8,905 nt of DNA from DAOTVS01 sp034436375 (GTDB taxonomy: Bacteria; Chloroflexota; Anaerolineae; SpSt-313): assembly GCA_034436375.1 (NCBI GenBank), contig DAOTVS010000275.1, positions 1-8,905 of the forward strand. The letters are read 5' to 3'. Positions 1 to 5,453 of the stretch are shown here, piece by piece. Each line of letters begins with the position of its first letter. The first letter of the stretch is position 1. A program made the translations under genes and the position numbers. The notes beneath the pieces are model-generated. The model made no database searches, was not told where the DNA came from, and saw nothing but the letters and a program-made list of their open reading frames with translations.

Positions 1-123
1 ACCACAGTCCTGCACGCATGCGACAAAGTCACCGAACAGATCGAAGAGGATGAACAGATGCGCCGTGAGCTCCTGGCTATCCGCGAGGCTCTCTACCACG
101 GTAAAGCCTCATCCACATCCTGA
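1..123 (+). CDS. dnaA: Chromosomal replication initiator protein DnaA, C-terminal end (partial)
   Basis: Frame 1 is open from the window edge to a TGA at 121-123 and encodes 40 residues beginning TTVLHACDKV. This matches the end of the DnaA domain IV signature (GGRDHTTVLHA...K), the helix-turn-helix part that reads the DnaA box. The rest (EQIEEDEQMRRELLAIREAL) is a charged helix of the kind that closes DnaA proteins, followed by a short Ser/Thr-rich tail. DnaA is the AAA+ ATPase that binds and melts oriC. The start, the AAA+ core and the promoter lie outside the window. The call rests on the short signature alone, but it is strongly supported by the DnaA-box cluster immediately downstream and by an intrinsic terminator 22 bases after the stop. 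Confidence 0.92.
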   Translation, partial: TTVLHACDKVTEQIEEDEQMRRELLAIREALYHGKASSTS

Positions 124-145
124 CGCCAGCGCCAGTCAATGCCCC

Positions 146-181
146 AGAGACACCAGGCTCCGAAGCCCGGTGTCTCTTTTT
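146..181 (+). terminator. Intrinsic terminator of dnaA
   Basis: AGAGACACC (146-154) pairs with GGTGTCTCT (169-177). Inside it GGCT pairs with AGCC around a CCGA loop, after one mismatch. The stem runs straight into a T-run (177-181). This is a textbook rho-independent terminator. It separates dnaA transcription from the origin that follows. Confidence 0.88.
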
Positions 182-261
182 GTGTGCTTCCTGTGTCATA
201 GATCTGCATCGATGCTCGAGCGCGCAACCGAGTTTGCCAGCAAATGTATACCTTGTCAGAG

Positions 262-303
262 TAATAGAATTATATTCAGTGGTAGTAGTAGGGGTGTGGA
301 TAG
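262..303 (-). other. Putative origin unwinding module: DnaA box, GC spacer, DnaA-trios, AT-rich element
   Basis: Read on the minus strand, the order is DnaA box CTATCCACA (303-295), a CCC spacer (294-292), three CTA triplets (291-283; TAG on the plus strand), and after six more bases an A/T tract (276-262) with a single G/C. This is the order described for the basal unwinding system of bacterial origins, where DnaA loads from a box onto repeated trinucleotides and melts the adjacent DNA. The triplets stay regular for three units, then degrade (TGG, CAG). The polarity predicts melting toward the dnaA gene. Confidence 0.75.
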
Positions 304-327
304 CGGGGAGAAGTAGAGCGAGGCCCC

Positions 328-353
328 CCTATGCTACTAGACCTGGGCATAGG
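328..353. repeat. Small stem-loop inside oriC
   Basis: CCTATGC (328-334) and GCATAGG (347-353) form a perfect 7-bp stem around a 12-base loop. It lies between the unwinding module and the first box pair. A binding site or chance are both possible; no function is assigned. Confidence 0.4.
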
Positions 354-397
354 ACCCTTGGAGACCCCGCAGTTAGTGTTTAGCGGGCTGACGATGG

Positions 398-419
398 TGG
401 GGATAACAGCCGTGGATAA
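398..419 (-). other. DnaA box pair, minus orientation
   Basis: Two boxes in the same orientation: TTATCCCCA (398-406) and TTATCCACG (411-419), each one base from TTATCCACA. Their starts are 13 bp apart, a 4-bp gap. Such close tandem near-consensus boxes favour cooperative DnaA binding. They lie between the trio module and the perfect boxes. Confidence 0.75.
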
Positions 420-503
420 CGATGGGCAAAATGTACCGGTACTGGTGACTTGAGGTGGGGATTAGGACAAAAGGACTGGTCTTGTGGACGGGGTGGATGT
501 ACT

Positions 504-524
504 CGTGGATAGTTTTGGGGATAA
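504..524 (-). other. DnaA box pair, minus orientation
   Basis: CTATCCACG (504-512) and TTATCCCCA (516-524) lie in the same orientation with starts 12 bp apart. The composition mirrors the 398-419 pair, one CCCCA-type and one CCACG-type box, but in the opposite order. The first site has two differences from TTATCCACA and may bind weakly. Confidence 0.68.
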
Positions 525-543
525 GGACGGCTCGCAATAAGAG

Positions 544-594
544 TTATCCACAGTGAATGCCAGTTATCCACAGGAACACGGCCAGTTATCCACA
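544..594 (+). other. Three perfect DnaA boxes
   Basis: TTATCCACA occurs at 544-552, 564-572 and 586-594, each preceded by AG. The start-to-start distances are 20 and 22 bp, close to two helical turns, so the sites face the same side of the DNA. They are the strongest sites of the cluster and point toward the opposite orientation from the five sites to their left. Confidence 0.93.
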
Positions 595-696
595 TGCCTG
601 CATGCTGTTATGCGCAATGTAGACGGCTCAAGTGGACGAATAAGAGGCCTGGGGGAGACCTTTTGGGGGAGGCTTGAGCACGGCAGAATGTTTGAA

Positions 697-833
697 GTGG
701 GAGGGTGGCAACCCCAAAGGACACAGCGAACGCAGGGGTAGGATGTGAGGAGCAATGAACCGCACGATTGCGATGTGAGAATAGGGTTTGCGGTCTCTGC
801 TCGCTGTGTCCTTTGGGGTTGCCACCCTCCCAC
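697..833. repeat. Perfect 33-bp inverted repeat with 71-bp spacer
   Basis: The arm at 697-729 (starting GTGGGAGGGTGGCAACCCC) is the exact reverse complement of 801-833, with no mismatch over 33 bp. The 71-base spacer (730-800) carries a direct repeat GATGTGAG (743-750 and 773-780). There is no T-run after the second arm, so it is not a standard intrinsic terminator. The left flank (TTTGAA) and right flank (AGTGCC) show no target-site duplication, and no transposase is present. It could be a non-autonomous mobile element, a folded RNA, or a structural barrier between the origin and the next gene. The remainder of 601-1056 shows no credible coding region. Confidence 0.95.
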
Positions 834-838
834 AGTGC

Positions 839-856
839 CCAACTGATCGCAGTTGG
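839..856. repeat. Short palindrome upstream of the phosphodiesterase gene
   Basis: CCAACTG (839-845) and CAGTTGG (850-856) flank ATCG. It begins five bases after the 33-bp inverted repeat and about 200 bp before the next gene. It could be an operator or part of the repeat element's flank. I see no convincing promoter in 857-1044 (the best, TTGGAC at 853 with TATCCT at 874, has a spacing of only 15). Confidence 0.4.
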
Positions 857-1056
857 ACCAACCGCTGCAAAGATATCCTGCGGGTGAACGCTTGTTAACT
901 TGCACCCATTCTAGCACACCCGCATGAGTGGAATCCGTAAAGAGATCATAAGGGATGGTAAGGCTCACGTAATAATGGATGGTGGAGTACTGGAGATTGA
1001 GCACTGGGGCAAGTGGTAGTAAAATGGAGGCCGCATGATTGGTAAAGGAGGATGCT

Positions 1057-1923
1057 ATGGCTCGGCTCACGCGCTTTATGAGCGGCGTTGCTCTTGCTCT
1101 GGGGGGGCTGGTGGCCTATGAGTATTTTAGCTGGCAGCCGCGCCGCCTTGATGGGCTCTATCGGGGGGCGGTGGAAGGCCCGCAGGGGGGCCTTGGCCGC
1201 CCACGCCTGTTGCTGGGCCACCGGGGCGCGGCGGCGGAGGCGCCCGAGAATACCCTGGCCTCTTTTCGTGCTGCGTTGGCCGCAGGGGCCGACGGCGTCG
1301 AGCTGGATGTGCACCGCACGCGGGATGGCGCCGTGGTCGTTATCCACGATGACACGGTGAGCGCCGTTGCCGGCCAACCCGGCCGGGTGGCCGAAATGAC
1401 CCTGGCTGAGATCCAGCGCCTCGACGCCGGCTCGCATTTTGCGCCCGCCTTTGCTGGCGAGCGCATTCCTACGTTGGGAGAGGCGCTCGAGGCGGTGGGG
1501 CCGCAGGCGGTAGTGAATATCGAGCTCAAGGGCGTCAGCGCCCGGGCCGATGGCCTGGAGCGCGAGGTGGCGCGCATTGTGCGCGAGCACAGGATGGAGG
1601 GACGGGTGATCGTCTCTTCGTTTAACCCTCTGCGTTTGATTCGCTTGCGCCGACTGGCGCCCGCCCTGCCGCGCGCCATGCTCTATGCGCCCGACATGCC
1701 CATCTTTGTGCGCGACCTGTGGCTTTTGCCCTTTGTGCACCCCGATGCCCTTCATCCCGCCCATGAAATGATCGATGCCGCTTTCATGGCCCAGGCGCGA
1801 CGCTGGGGCGTCCGCGTCAACGCCTGGACGGTCGACGACCCCGCGGAGGCCCGTCGCCTGGTGGCGCTGGGGGTGGATGGCATCATCACCAACGACCCAC
1901 GCAAGCTGAGAGAAGTTGTGTAG
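1057..1923 (+). CDS. Glycerophosphodiester phosphodiesterase, membrane-anchored
   Basis: The 288-residue protein belongs to the GDPD family, which hydrolyses glycerophosphodiesters to glycerol-3-phosphate and an alcohol. Family motifs are clear: GHRGA with H55 and R56, PENT with E64 and N65, the metal-binding VELDV (E82, D84), and VIHDD with the second catalytic His, H97. Further TIM-barrel strands follow (NIELK at 154-158, VSSFN at 186-190, NAWTVDD at 255-261) and the closing IITNDP (276-281). A hydrophobic stretch at about 8-26 after basic residues looks like an uncleaved signal anchor, placing the domain outside the membrane, which suits lipid head-group turnover or phosphate scavenging. 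The ATG at 1057 is chosen because AAGGAGG (1045-1051) lies five bases ahead; a TTG at 1039 would extend it but precedes that site. The length of the catalytic part is normal. It probably forms a single-gene unit. Whether it is GlpQ- or UgpQ-like cannot be told. Confidence 0.95.
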   Translation: MARLTRFMSGVALALGGLVAYEYFSWQPRRLDGLYRGAVEGPQGGLGRPRLLLGHRGAAAEAPENTLASFRAALAAGADGVELDVHRTRDGAVVVIHDDTVSAVAGQPGRVAEMTLAEIQRLDAGSHFAPAFAGERIPTLGEALEAVGPQAVVNIELKGVSARADGLEREVARIVREHRMEGRVIVSSFNPLRLIRLRRLAPALPRAMLYAPDMPIFVRDLWLLPFVHPDALHPAHEMIDAAFMAQARRWGVRVNAWTVDDPAEARRLVALGVDGIITNDPRKLREVV

Positions 1924-1939
1924 ATAGGGGGCATTCCGG

Positions 1940-2193
1940 AAGCACGGAGGGCGCGAAGAGAGTATCGCTTTTTGTGCGTTGTAGGGCAGCAGGCATCTTG
2001 CGTGCTCCAGAAGAGGATTCTGCGGTGGCCGCGGTTCCGGCAATTTCGCTCTGCTCAGTGGCAGTGTGGGGGGTATTTTCCTTGCATCCTTCGTCTTTGG
2101 CCGGGTGAGAGATGAGACCATACGGCCGTGCAGTGAGCACAGTGGCGAGTTTGCTCTTCGCGCTCTTCGCATCGCTTCGTGCCCTTCGTGCTT
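1940..2193. repeat. Imperfect inverted repeat ending in a short 9-nt tandem array
   Basis: The left arm (1940-1960) reads CTCTTCGCG then CCCTCCGTGCTT on the reverse strand. The right side (2154-2193) carries CTCTTCGCG, CTCTTCGCA, TCGCTTCGTG, CCCTTCGTG and CTT. The two match with one mismatch if the 19 bases at 2163-2181 are treated as an expansion. The right side is a degenerate tandem array with a 9-nt period and a CTTCG core. About 190 bp lie between the arms with no credible gene. It occupies most of the 1924-2341 intergenic region. Nothing marks it as a transposon, and its function is unknown. Confidence 0.6.
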
Positions 2194-2196
2194 AGA

Positions 2197-2225
2197 TTGA
2201 CAGAATGGTCCCTCTGTGGTATCAT
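2197..2225 (+). promoter_or_regulatory. Sigma70-type promoter for the RNase J gene
   Basis: A perfect -35 TTGACA (2197-2202), a 17-bp spacer and a -10 TATCAT (2220-2225), one base from consensus. Transcription would begin near 2232, leaving a leader of about 110 bases before the RNase J start. It lies directly after the 9-nt repeat array. Confidence 0.87.
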
Positions 2226-2256
2226 ACCGTCAACATAATTGGCCTAGAGAGTTCTC

Positions 2257-2318
2257 GCCGCGTGCGCCGTCCTGGCCGCGCGGCTATTTTAATGATCCAT
2301 CTCTGCAAGGATGCAGAG
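2257..2318 (+). promoter_or_regulatory. Structured leader of the RNase J mRNA
   Basis: Two stem-loops can be drawn in the predicted leader. GCCGCG (2257-2262) pairs with CGCGGC (2279-2284), with a further GCC/GGC inside. CTCTGCA (2301-2307) pairs with TGCAGAG (2312-2318) around AGGA. The second ends 23 bases before the start codon, and no good Shine-Dalgarno sequence follows it. Ribonuclease genes are often controlled through their own leaders; that this one is autoregulated is only an inference. Confidence 0.45.
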
Positions 2319-2341
2319 AAAAGAAGTGAATATCCTGGAAA

Positions 2342-4006
2342 ATGGCAGAACAACTGAAGATTATCCCATTGGGTGGCTGCGGAGAGATCGGCAAGAACAT
2401 GACTGCCCTGGTCTACAACGAAGCCATCCTGATTATCGATGCCGGGATCATGTTCCCGGAGAACGACATGTTGGGGATTGATACCGTCATCCCTGACTTT
2501 GGTTACCTGCGCGACAAGGCGTCGCAGGTGGTGGGTATCATCATCACCCACGGGCATGAGGATCACGTGGGGGCCTTGCCCTACGTGCTTCGTGAGATCA
2601 ACGCCCCGGTGTATGCGACCCCGCTGACTTGCGGCCTGATCGAGAGCAAACTCCGCTCCGCGCACCTGTCTGAGGACCCCGTTGTGCACACGGTTCAGAC
2701 GGGCGACAGGGTGGAGATGGGGCCGTTCAAGGTGGAGTTCTTCCGCCAAAACCACTCCATTCCCGACAATGTGGGCCTGGCGATCGAGACGCCCCTGGGC
2801 CTGGTGGTGCATTCGGGCGATTTCAAGTTCGACTACACCCCGGTCTTTGGGGAGGCAGCCGATTTTTCGACCCTGGCGCGCCTGGGCGCGCGCGGTGTGC
2901 TCGCCCTGATGGCCGATAGCACCAATGCAGAGTCACCGGGTTCCACGCCATCGGAGCGCAGTGTGACGCCCGCGCTGGACCGGATCTTTCGCGAGGCGCC
3001 CGGCCGCATCATTGTGGCGACCTTTGCTTCGCTCCTGTCGCGCATCCAACAAGTGGTCGATTGCGCTGTGCGCTGGGATCGCCGCATCGCCTTTGCCGGC
3101 CGGAGCATGGTCGAGAGCGTGCAGATTGCCCGCGACCTGGGTTACCTCAGCATTCCAGAAGGGGTTGAGGTGGATCTGGGGACGGTCGACAGTCTCCCGG
3201 CGAACAAGGTGGCCGTGATGGCAACCGGCAGCCAGGGTGAGCCCGAGTCGGCCTTGTCGCGCATGGCGACGGGCCGCTACAAATTGCTGCGCATCGTGCC
3301 GGGCGACACGGTCGTCCATTCGGCGCAGATCATCCCGGGCAACGAGGAGATGGCGCACCGCACCATCAACAAGCTGTTGCAGCGGGGCGCCGAAGTCGTG
3401 TATGGCGAAGTGGCTTCAGTGCACGTTTCGGGGCATGCGAGCCAGGAAGAGCTCAAGCTCCTCCTGAGCCTGGTCAAGCCGCGCTATTTCATCCCGGTGC
3501 ACGGGGAATTGCGGATGTTGCATGCTCATACCCGCCTGGCTGAGCGCATGGGCATCCCGCGCGATAACATCTTTGCCGTCGAGAACGGCCATGTGATCGA
3601 GATCGACGCCGGGGGCGCCCGCATTACCGAGCGTGTGCCTGGCGGTTACGTCTTTGTCGATGGCGCGAGCGTCGGCGAGGTAGGCCCGGCGGTCCTACGT
3701 GAGCGCGAGGCCCTGGGGCGCGACGGCGTCGTCGTGGCCGCCATGGCCGTCGATGAGGCGGGGCGGCTGATCTCGGCGCCGCAGATCAATTGCCGCGGCT
3801 TTGTGTTTGTGCGCGAGTCGGGCGAATTGTTGGCTGGCGCACAGCAGCGCGTCATCGAGGCGCTGGGCCGCCTGCCCGCCACGGGCGACCACAATGGCCT
3901 CGAGACGGTGGTGAAAAAGGCCCTGGAGGCCTACTTCTACTCCGAGACCAAGCGCCATCCGACGATCATCCCTATCCTGATCCAGCCGGAAGCAGTCAAG
4001 GAATAG
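2342..4006 (+). CDS. rnj: Ribonuclease J
   Basis: The 554-residue protein has the length and order of an RNase J, the metallo-beta-lactamase / beta-CASP enzyme that degrades and matures RNA from 5' monophosphate ends and can also cut internally. The N-terminus (IIPLGGCGEIGKNM) is typical. The zinc-binding motif HGHEDH sits at 70-75, with later ligands in QNHSIPD (H138), HSGDFKFD (H157, D160) and PVHGE (H387). The beta-CASP part holds ADSTNAESPG (191-200), ATGSQGEPESALSRMA (294-309) and the 5'-phosphate/nucleotide pocket HVSGHAS (361-367). The C-terminal domain ends with the family-like YFYSETKRHPTIIPI (531-545). All catalytic residues I can check are present. The only plausible start is the ATG at 2342, although it has just a weak GGAA close by. 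It is transcribed from its own promoter, and its last two codons form part of a long palindromic terminator. There is one rnj here; a second paralogue elsewhere cannot be excluded. Confidence 0.97.
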   Translation: MAEQLKIIPLGGCGEIGKNMTALVYNEAILIIDAGIMFPENDMLGIDTVIPDFGYLRDKASQVVGIIITHGHEDHVGALPYVLREINAPVYATPLTCGLIESKLRSAHLSEDPVVHTVQTGDRVEMGPFKVEFFRQNHSIPDNVGLAIETPLGLVVHSGDFKFDYTPVFGEAADFSTLARLGARGVLALMADSTNAESPGSTPSERSVTPALDRIFREAPGRIIVATFASLLSRIQQVVDCAVRWDRRIAFAGRSMVESVQIARDLGYLSIPEGVEVDLGTVDSLPANKVAVMATGSQGEPESALSRMATGRYKLLRIVPGDTVVHSAQIIPGNEEMAHRTINKLLQRGAEVVYGEVASVHVSGHASQEELKLLLSLVKPRYFIPVHGELRMLHAHTRLAERMGIPRDNIFAVENGHVIEIDAGGARITERVPGGYVFVDGASVGEVGPAVLREREALGRDGVVVAAMAVDEAGRLISAPQINCRGFVFVRESGELLAGAQQRVIEALGRLPATGDHNGLETVVKKALEAYFYSETKRHPTIIPILIQPEAVKE

Positions 4007-4084
4007 GGAGGGCGGTGGAAGCAAAAAACGCGCTTGCCCCACGGGGCAGGCGCGTTTTTTGCTTCCACCGCCCTCCCTATTCCT
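3999..4084. terminator. Long palindromic bidirectional terminator between convergent genes
   Basis: Bases 3999-4033 and 4050-4084 are exact reverse complements over 35 bp, and the 16-base centre continues to pair (TTGCCCC with GGGGCAG, one G-T). The core is a classic two-way intrinsic terminator: an A6 tract (4023-4028), a GC-rich stem and a T6 tract (4055-4060). Beyond the tracts the symmetry goes on for about 24 bp each side, which ordinary terminators lack. It contains the stop codon of RNase J (4004-4006) and overlaps the stop of the opposite gene (4083-4085). Confidence 0.95.
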
Positions 4085-5153
4085 ATTTGAACATGGTCTC
4101 GATGGCTGTGTTATCGGGCAACACGCCGAGCTCCAGCACAAACTCGCGGCTCTCGCCCGGCTCCAGGAACTGCAGGGTGCCCCGGGTCCGCTCAGCCGCA
4201 CGGCCGCCGATGGGCTCACAGTTCGATGGCTCGAGCCCCACCACGTAATCGCCTGCGCCCATCATCTTCCACTCGGTGAACCGGGGCAGCTCGGCCTGTC
4301 GGTAGCGGATATAAAGCCCTAGCCCGCGGCCATGGTGGAAGGCGCGATTCACGAGCCCCACGGTCACCATGCCCTCCGCATCGGCGGCCATGTCGTGGTA
4401 GAACACCTCCTCGCCGATGCCCGCCTGCGGCGCCTCAAAGCGCATGGCCCGCGGGACGCCCGGCCGGGCGCTCTCGGTCGCTGGCTTGATGCTGCGCGAG
4501 GGCCCCACCATCTCCGCTCCCTCATCCACCAGCGGAAAGCCCATATTGCAGTGGTAGATGATCATCAGCGGCGAGCGCACGGCGCCATAGTTCACCACGC
4601 GGTCGTTGATAAACAGGCGCGACTCACCCAGCCGCGCCGAAATGCGCCTCGTCAGCTCCAGCTTGTCGCCAAAGAGGTGGCCTTCGCGCACTTTGCCCTG
4701 CACGAACATCTCATAGGTGTCGCCCTGCCAGCTGCCATCGGCCCACACATTCGTTGCCGGGATGTAGGACACGGGGCCGTGTAGGCCCAACTGCTGCCCA
4801 CCATCCTCGCAGGGGTGCCCGGCAAAGCTCAAGCCACAGGTCGCCAGCAGCCCAGCAGGGAAGCCATTCACCCAACCGGTCCCTTCCGGCTCGTAGTAGC
4901 TCGGCGCCGGCACCCCGGCGGCGGTCTTGTGCGCCAGCGCCTCGCCGCAGTACTCTGCCGCCCCAATATCCAGCCCACGGTCGATGTGCACCGTAAAGGC
5001 AAACCCGGTGCCCGTGCGGAAATCGGCCACGCGCACCCCGCGCTCGCGCCCGTCGGCCAGCTCCGCCAGCCGCACCCCGCCGACCTGCGCGATATCGCCG
5101 ACCTTGCGCAGCAGCGCCTCGCGCGTGTACTTGAGCCCGTAGAGTTCCACCAT
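4083..5153 (-). CDS. DUF4432 / aldose 1-epimerase-like protein
   Basis: The 356-residue protein resembles the DUF4432 group of the galactose-mutarotase fold. These sugar-binding beta-sandwich proteins are related to aldose 1-epimerases, which interconvert alpha and beta anomers. Visible features are a conserved N-terminus (MVELYGLKYTREALLRKVGD), HIDRGLDIGAAEY (56-68), GLHGPVSY (123-130), VVNYG (186-190), YHCNMGFPL (200-208) with H201 as the likely catalytic acid, and GLEPSNCEP (306-314) with E308 as the likely base. No signal peptide is seen, so it is probably cytoplasmic. The ATG at 5153 is chosen because AAAGGAG (5160-5166) is six bases upstream; a GTG or ATG further up would place this site inside the gene. 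It has its own promoter and is convergent with RNase J, so the two are not functionally linked by position. The substrate is unknown. The family call rests on remembered motif patterns. Confidence 0.85.
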   Translation of the reverse strand: MVELYGLKYTREALLRKVGDIAQVGGVRLAELADGRERGVRVADFRTGTGFAFTVHIDRGLDIGAAEYCGEALAHKTAAGVPAPSYYEPEGTGWVNGFPAGLLATCGLSFAGHPCEDGGQQLGLHGPVSYIPATNVWADGSWQGDTYEMFVQGKVREGHLFGDKLELTRRISARLGESRLFINDRVVNYGAVRSPLMIIYHCNMGFPLVDEGAEMVGPSRSIKPATESARPGVPRAMRFEAPQAGIGEEVFYHDMAADAEGMVTVGLVNRAFHHGRGLGLYIRYRQAELPRFTEWKMMGAGDYVVGLEPSNCEPIGGRAAERTRGTLQFLEPGESREFVLELGVLPDNTAIETMFK

Positions 5154-5203
5154 GCCAGTCTCCTTTGCCGATAGCCTGTAGGCCGTCAGAACCACGTGAA
5201 GCT

Positions 5204-5232
5204 ATTCTAGACGGTTGAATCGGGTGCGTCAA
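5204..5232 (-). promoter_or_regulatory. Sigma70-type promoter for the epimerase-like gene
   Basis: On the minus strand, -35 TTGACG (5232-5227), exactly 17 bases of spacer, and -10 TAGAAT (5209-5204). Each hexamer differs by one base from consensus. The start of transcription would be near 5197, giving a leader of about 44 bases that carries the AAAGGAG site. Confidence 0.86.
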
Positions 5233-5267
5233 AAGCCCATGTTGGCAGTGCCATAGACCAGCCTGAG

Positions 5268-5378
5268 CGCCAGGTGGCAGCCGGGCTGATGCGGAGCATG
5301 CTTCCCGGCCACCGCGCTGCCCGACCTGGTAGGACTAAAGTCCTACATGAGGAGTAGACCTCGGCCCGCTGCCAGGCG
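5268..5378. repeat. Imperfect inverted repeat between divergent promoters
   Basis: CGCCAGGTGGCAGCCGGGCT (5268-5287) and the reverse complement of 5363-5378 (CGCCTGGCAGCGGGCC) match apart from two gaps (a 4-base and a 1-base) and a final mismatch. Between the arms sits the 18-bp palindrome at 5329-5346. The whole 111-bp unit could fold as a cruciform or RNA. It lies just outside both promoters, so it may be a repeat element that landed there or a shared control site. Confidence 0.5.
5329..5346. promoter_or_regulatory. 18-bp palindrome, possible operator
   Basis: GTAGGACTAAAGTCCTAC is two perfect 8-bp half-sites around AA. Its right end is 45 bp upstream of the -10 element of the lipoprotein gene and its left end about 97 bp upstream of the -35 of the epimerase-like gene. 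The size and symmetry suit a dimeric regulator, but it may also be the core of a dispersed repeat. Confidence 0.45.
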
Positions 5379-5388
5379 AGAGGCACTA

Positions 5389-5397
5389 TGCTACAAT
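5389..5397 (+). promoter_or_regulatory. Extended -10 promoter for the lipoprotein gene
   Basis: TGCTACAAT has the extended -10 TG, one base, then TACAAT (one base from TATAAT). No good -35 is seen at the expected distance, as is common with extended -10 promoters. The start would be near 5404, giving a leader of about 50 bases. Confidence 0.6.
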
Positions 5398-5453
5398 AGG
5401 GTCATCAGAGAAGGGCTGCGCGCCAGAGGTGCGCCCCACGAGGAGAGCGAGTG

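Larger units (their letters stand above)
241..600. other. oriC: Chromosomal replication origin (oriC)
   Basis: No credible gene lies here. Eight DnaA-box-like sites can be read. Three are perfect TTATCCACA on the plus strand (544-552, 564-572, 586-594). Five are on the minus strand with zero to two differences from TTATCCACA at variable positions: CTATCCACA (295-303), TTATCCCCA (398-406), TTATCCACG (411-419), CTATCCACG (504-512) and TTATCCCCA (516-524). Weaker relatives such as TAATCCCCA (456-464) lie between them. An almost pure A/T stretch (262-276) at the dnaA side is the likely unwinding element. Clustered DnaA boxes directly after dnaA are the classical bacterial oriC arrangement. The exact borders are approximate. 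A plasmid or purely regulatory box cluster is the main alternative and seems unlikely next to dnaA. Confidence 0.88.

Noticed and set aside
697..833. Inverted repeat as an intrinsic terminator or classical insertion sequence
   Set aside because: There is no T-run after the stem, the loop is 71 bases, and there is no transposase or target-site duplication. It stays as a repeat of unknown role.
853..879. Promoter TTGGAC-15-TATCCT ahead of the phosphodiesterase
   Set aside because: The 15-bp spacing is too short and the hexamers are only moderate; too weak to annotate.
1039..1056. Upstream TTG start for the phosphodiesterase (six extra residues)
   Set aside because: The AAGGAGG at 1045-1051 would then lie inside the gene, whereas it is well placed for the ATG at 1057.
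564..1070. Minus-strand open frame of 168 codons across the 33-bp inverted repeat
   Set aside because: It runs through DnaA boxes and both repeat arms, and the same peptide GGWQPQRTQR appears twice on its two sides because of the inverted repeat. No protein-like features.
946..2172. Minus-strand open frame of 408 codons across the phosphodiesterase
   Set aside because: It mirrors the GDPD gene, whose motifs are unmistakable, and has no family motif or ribosome site. It is a by-product of high-GC codon use.
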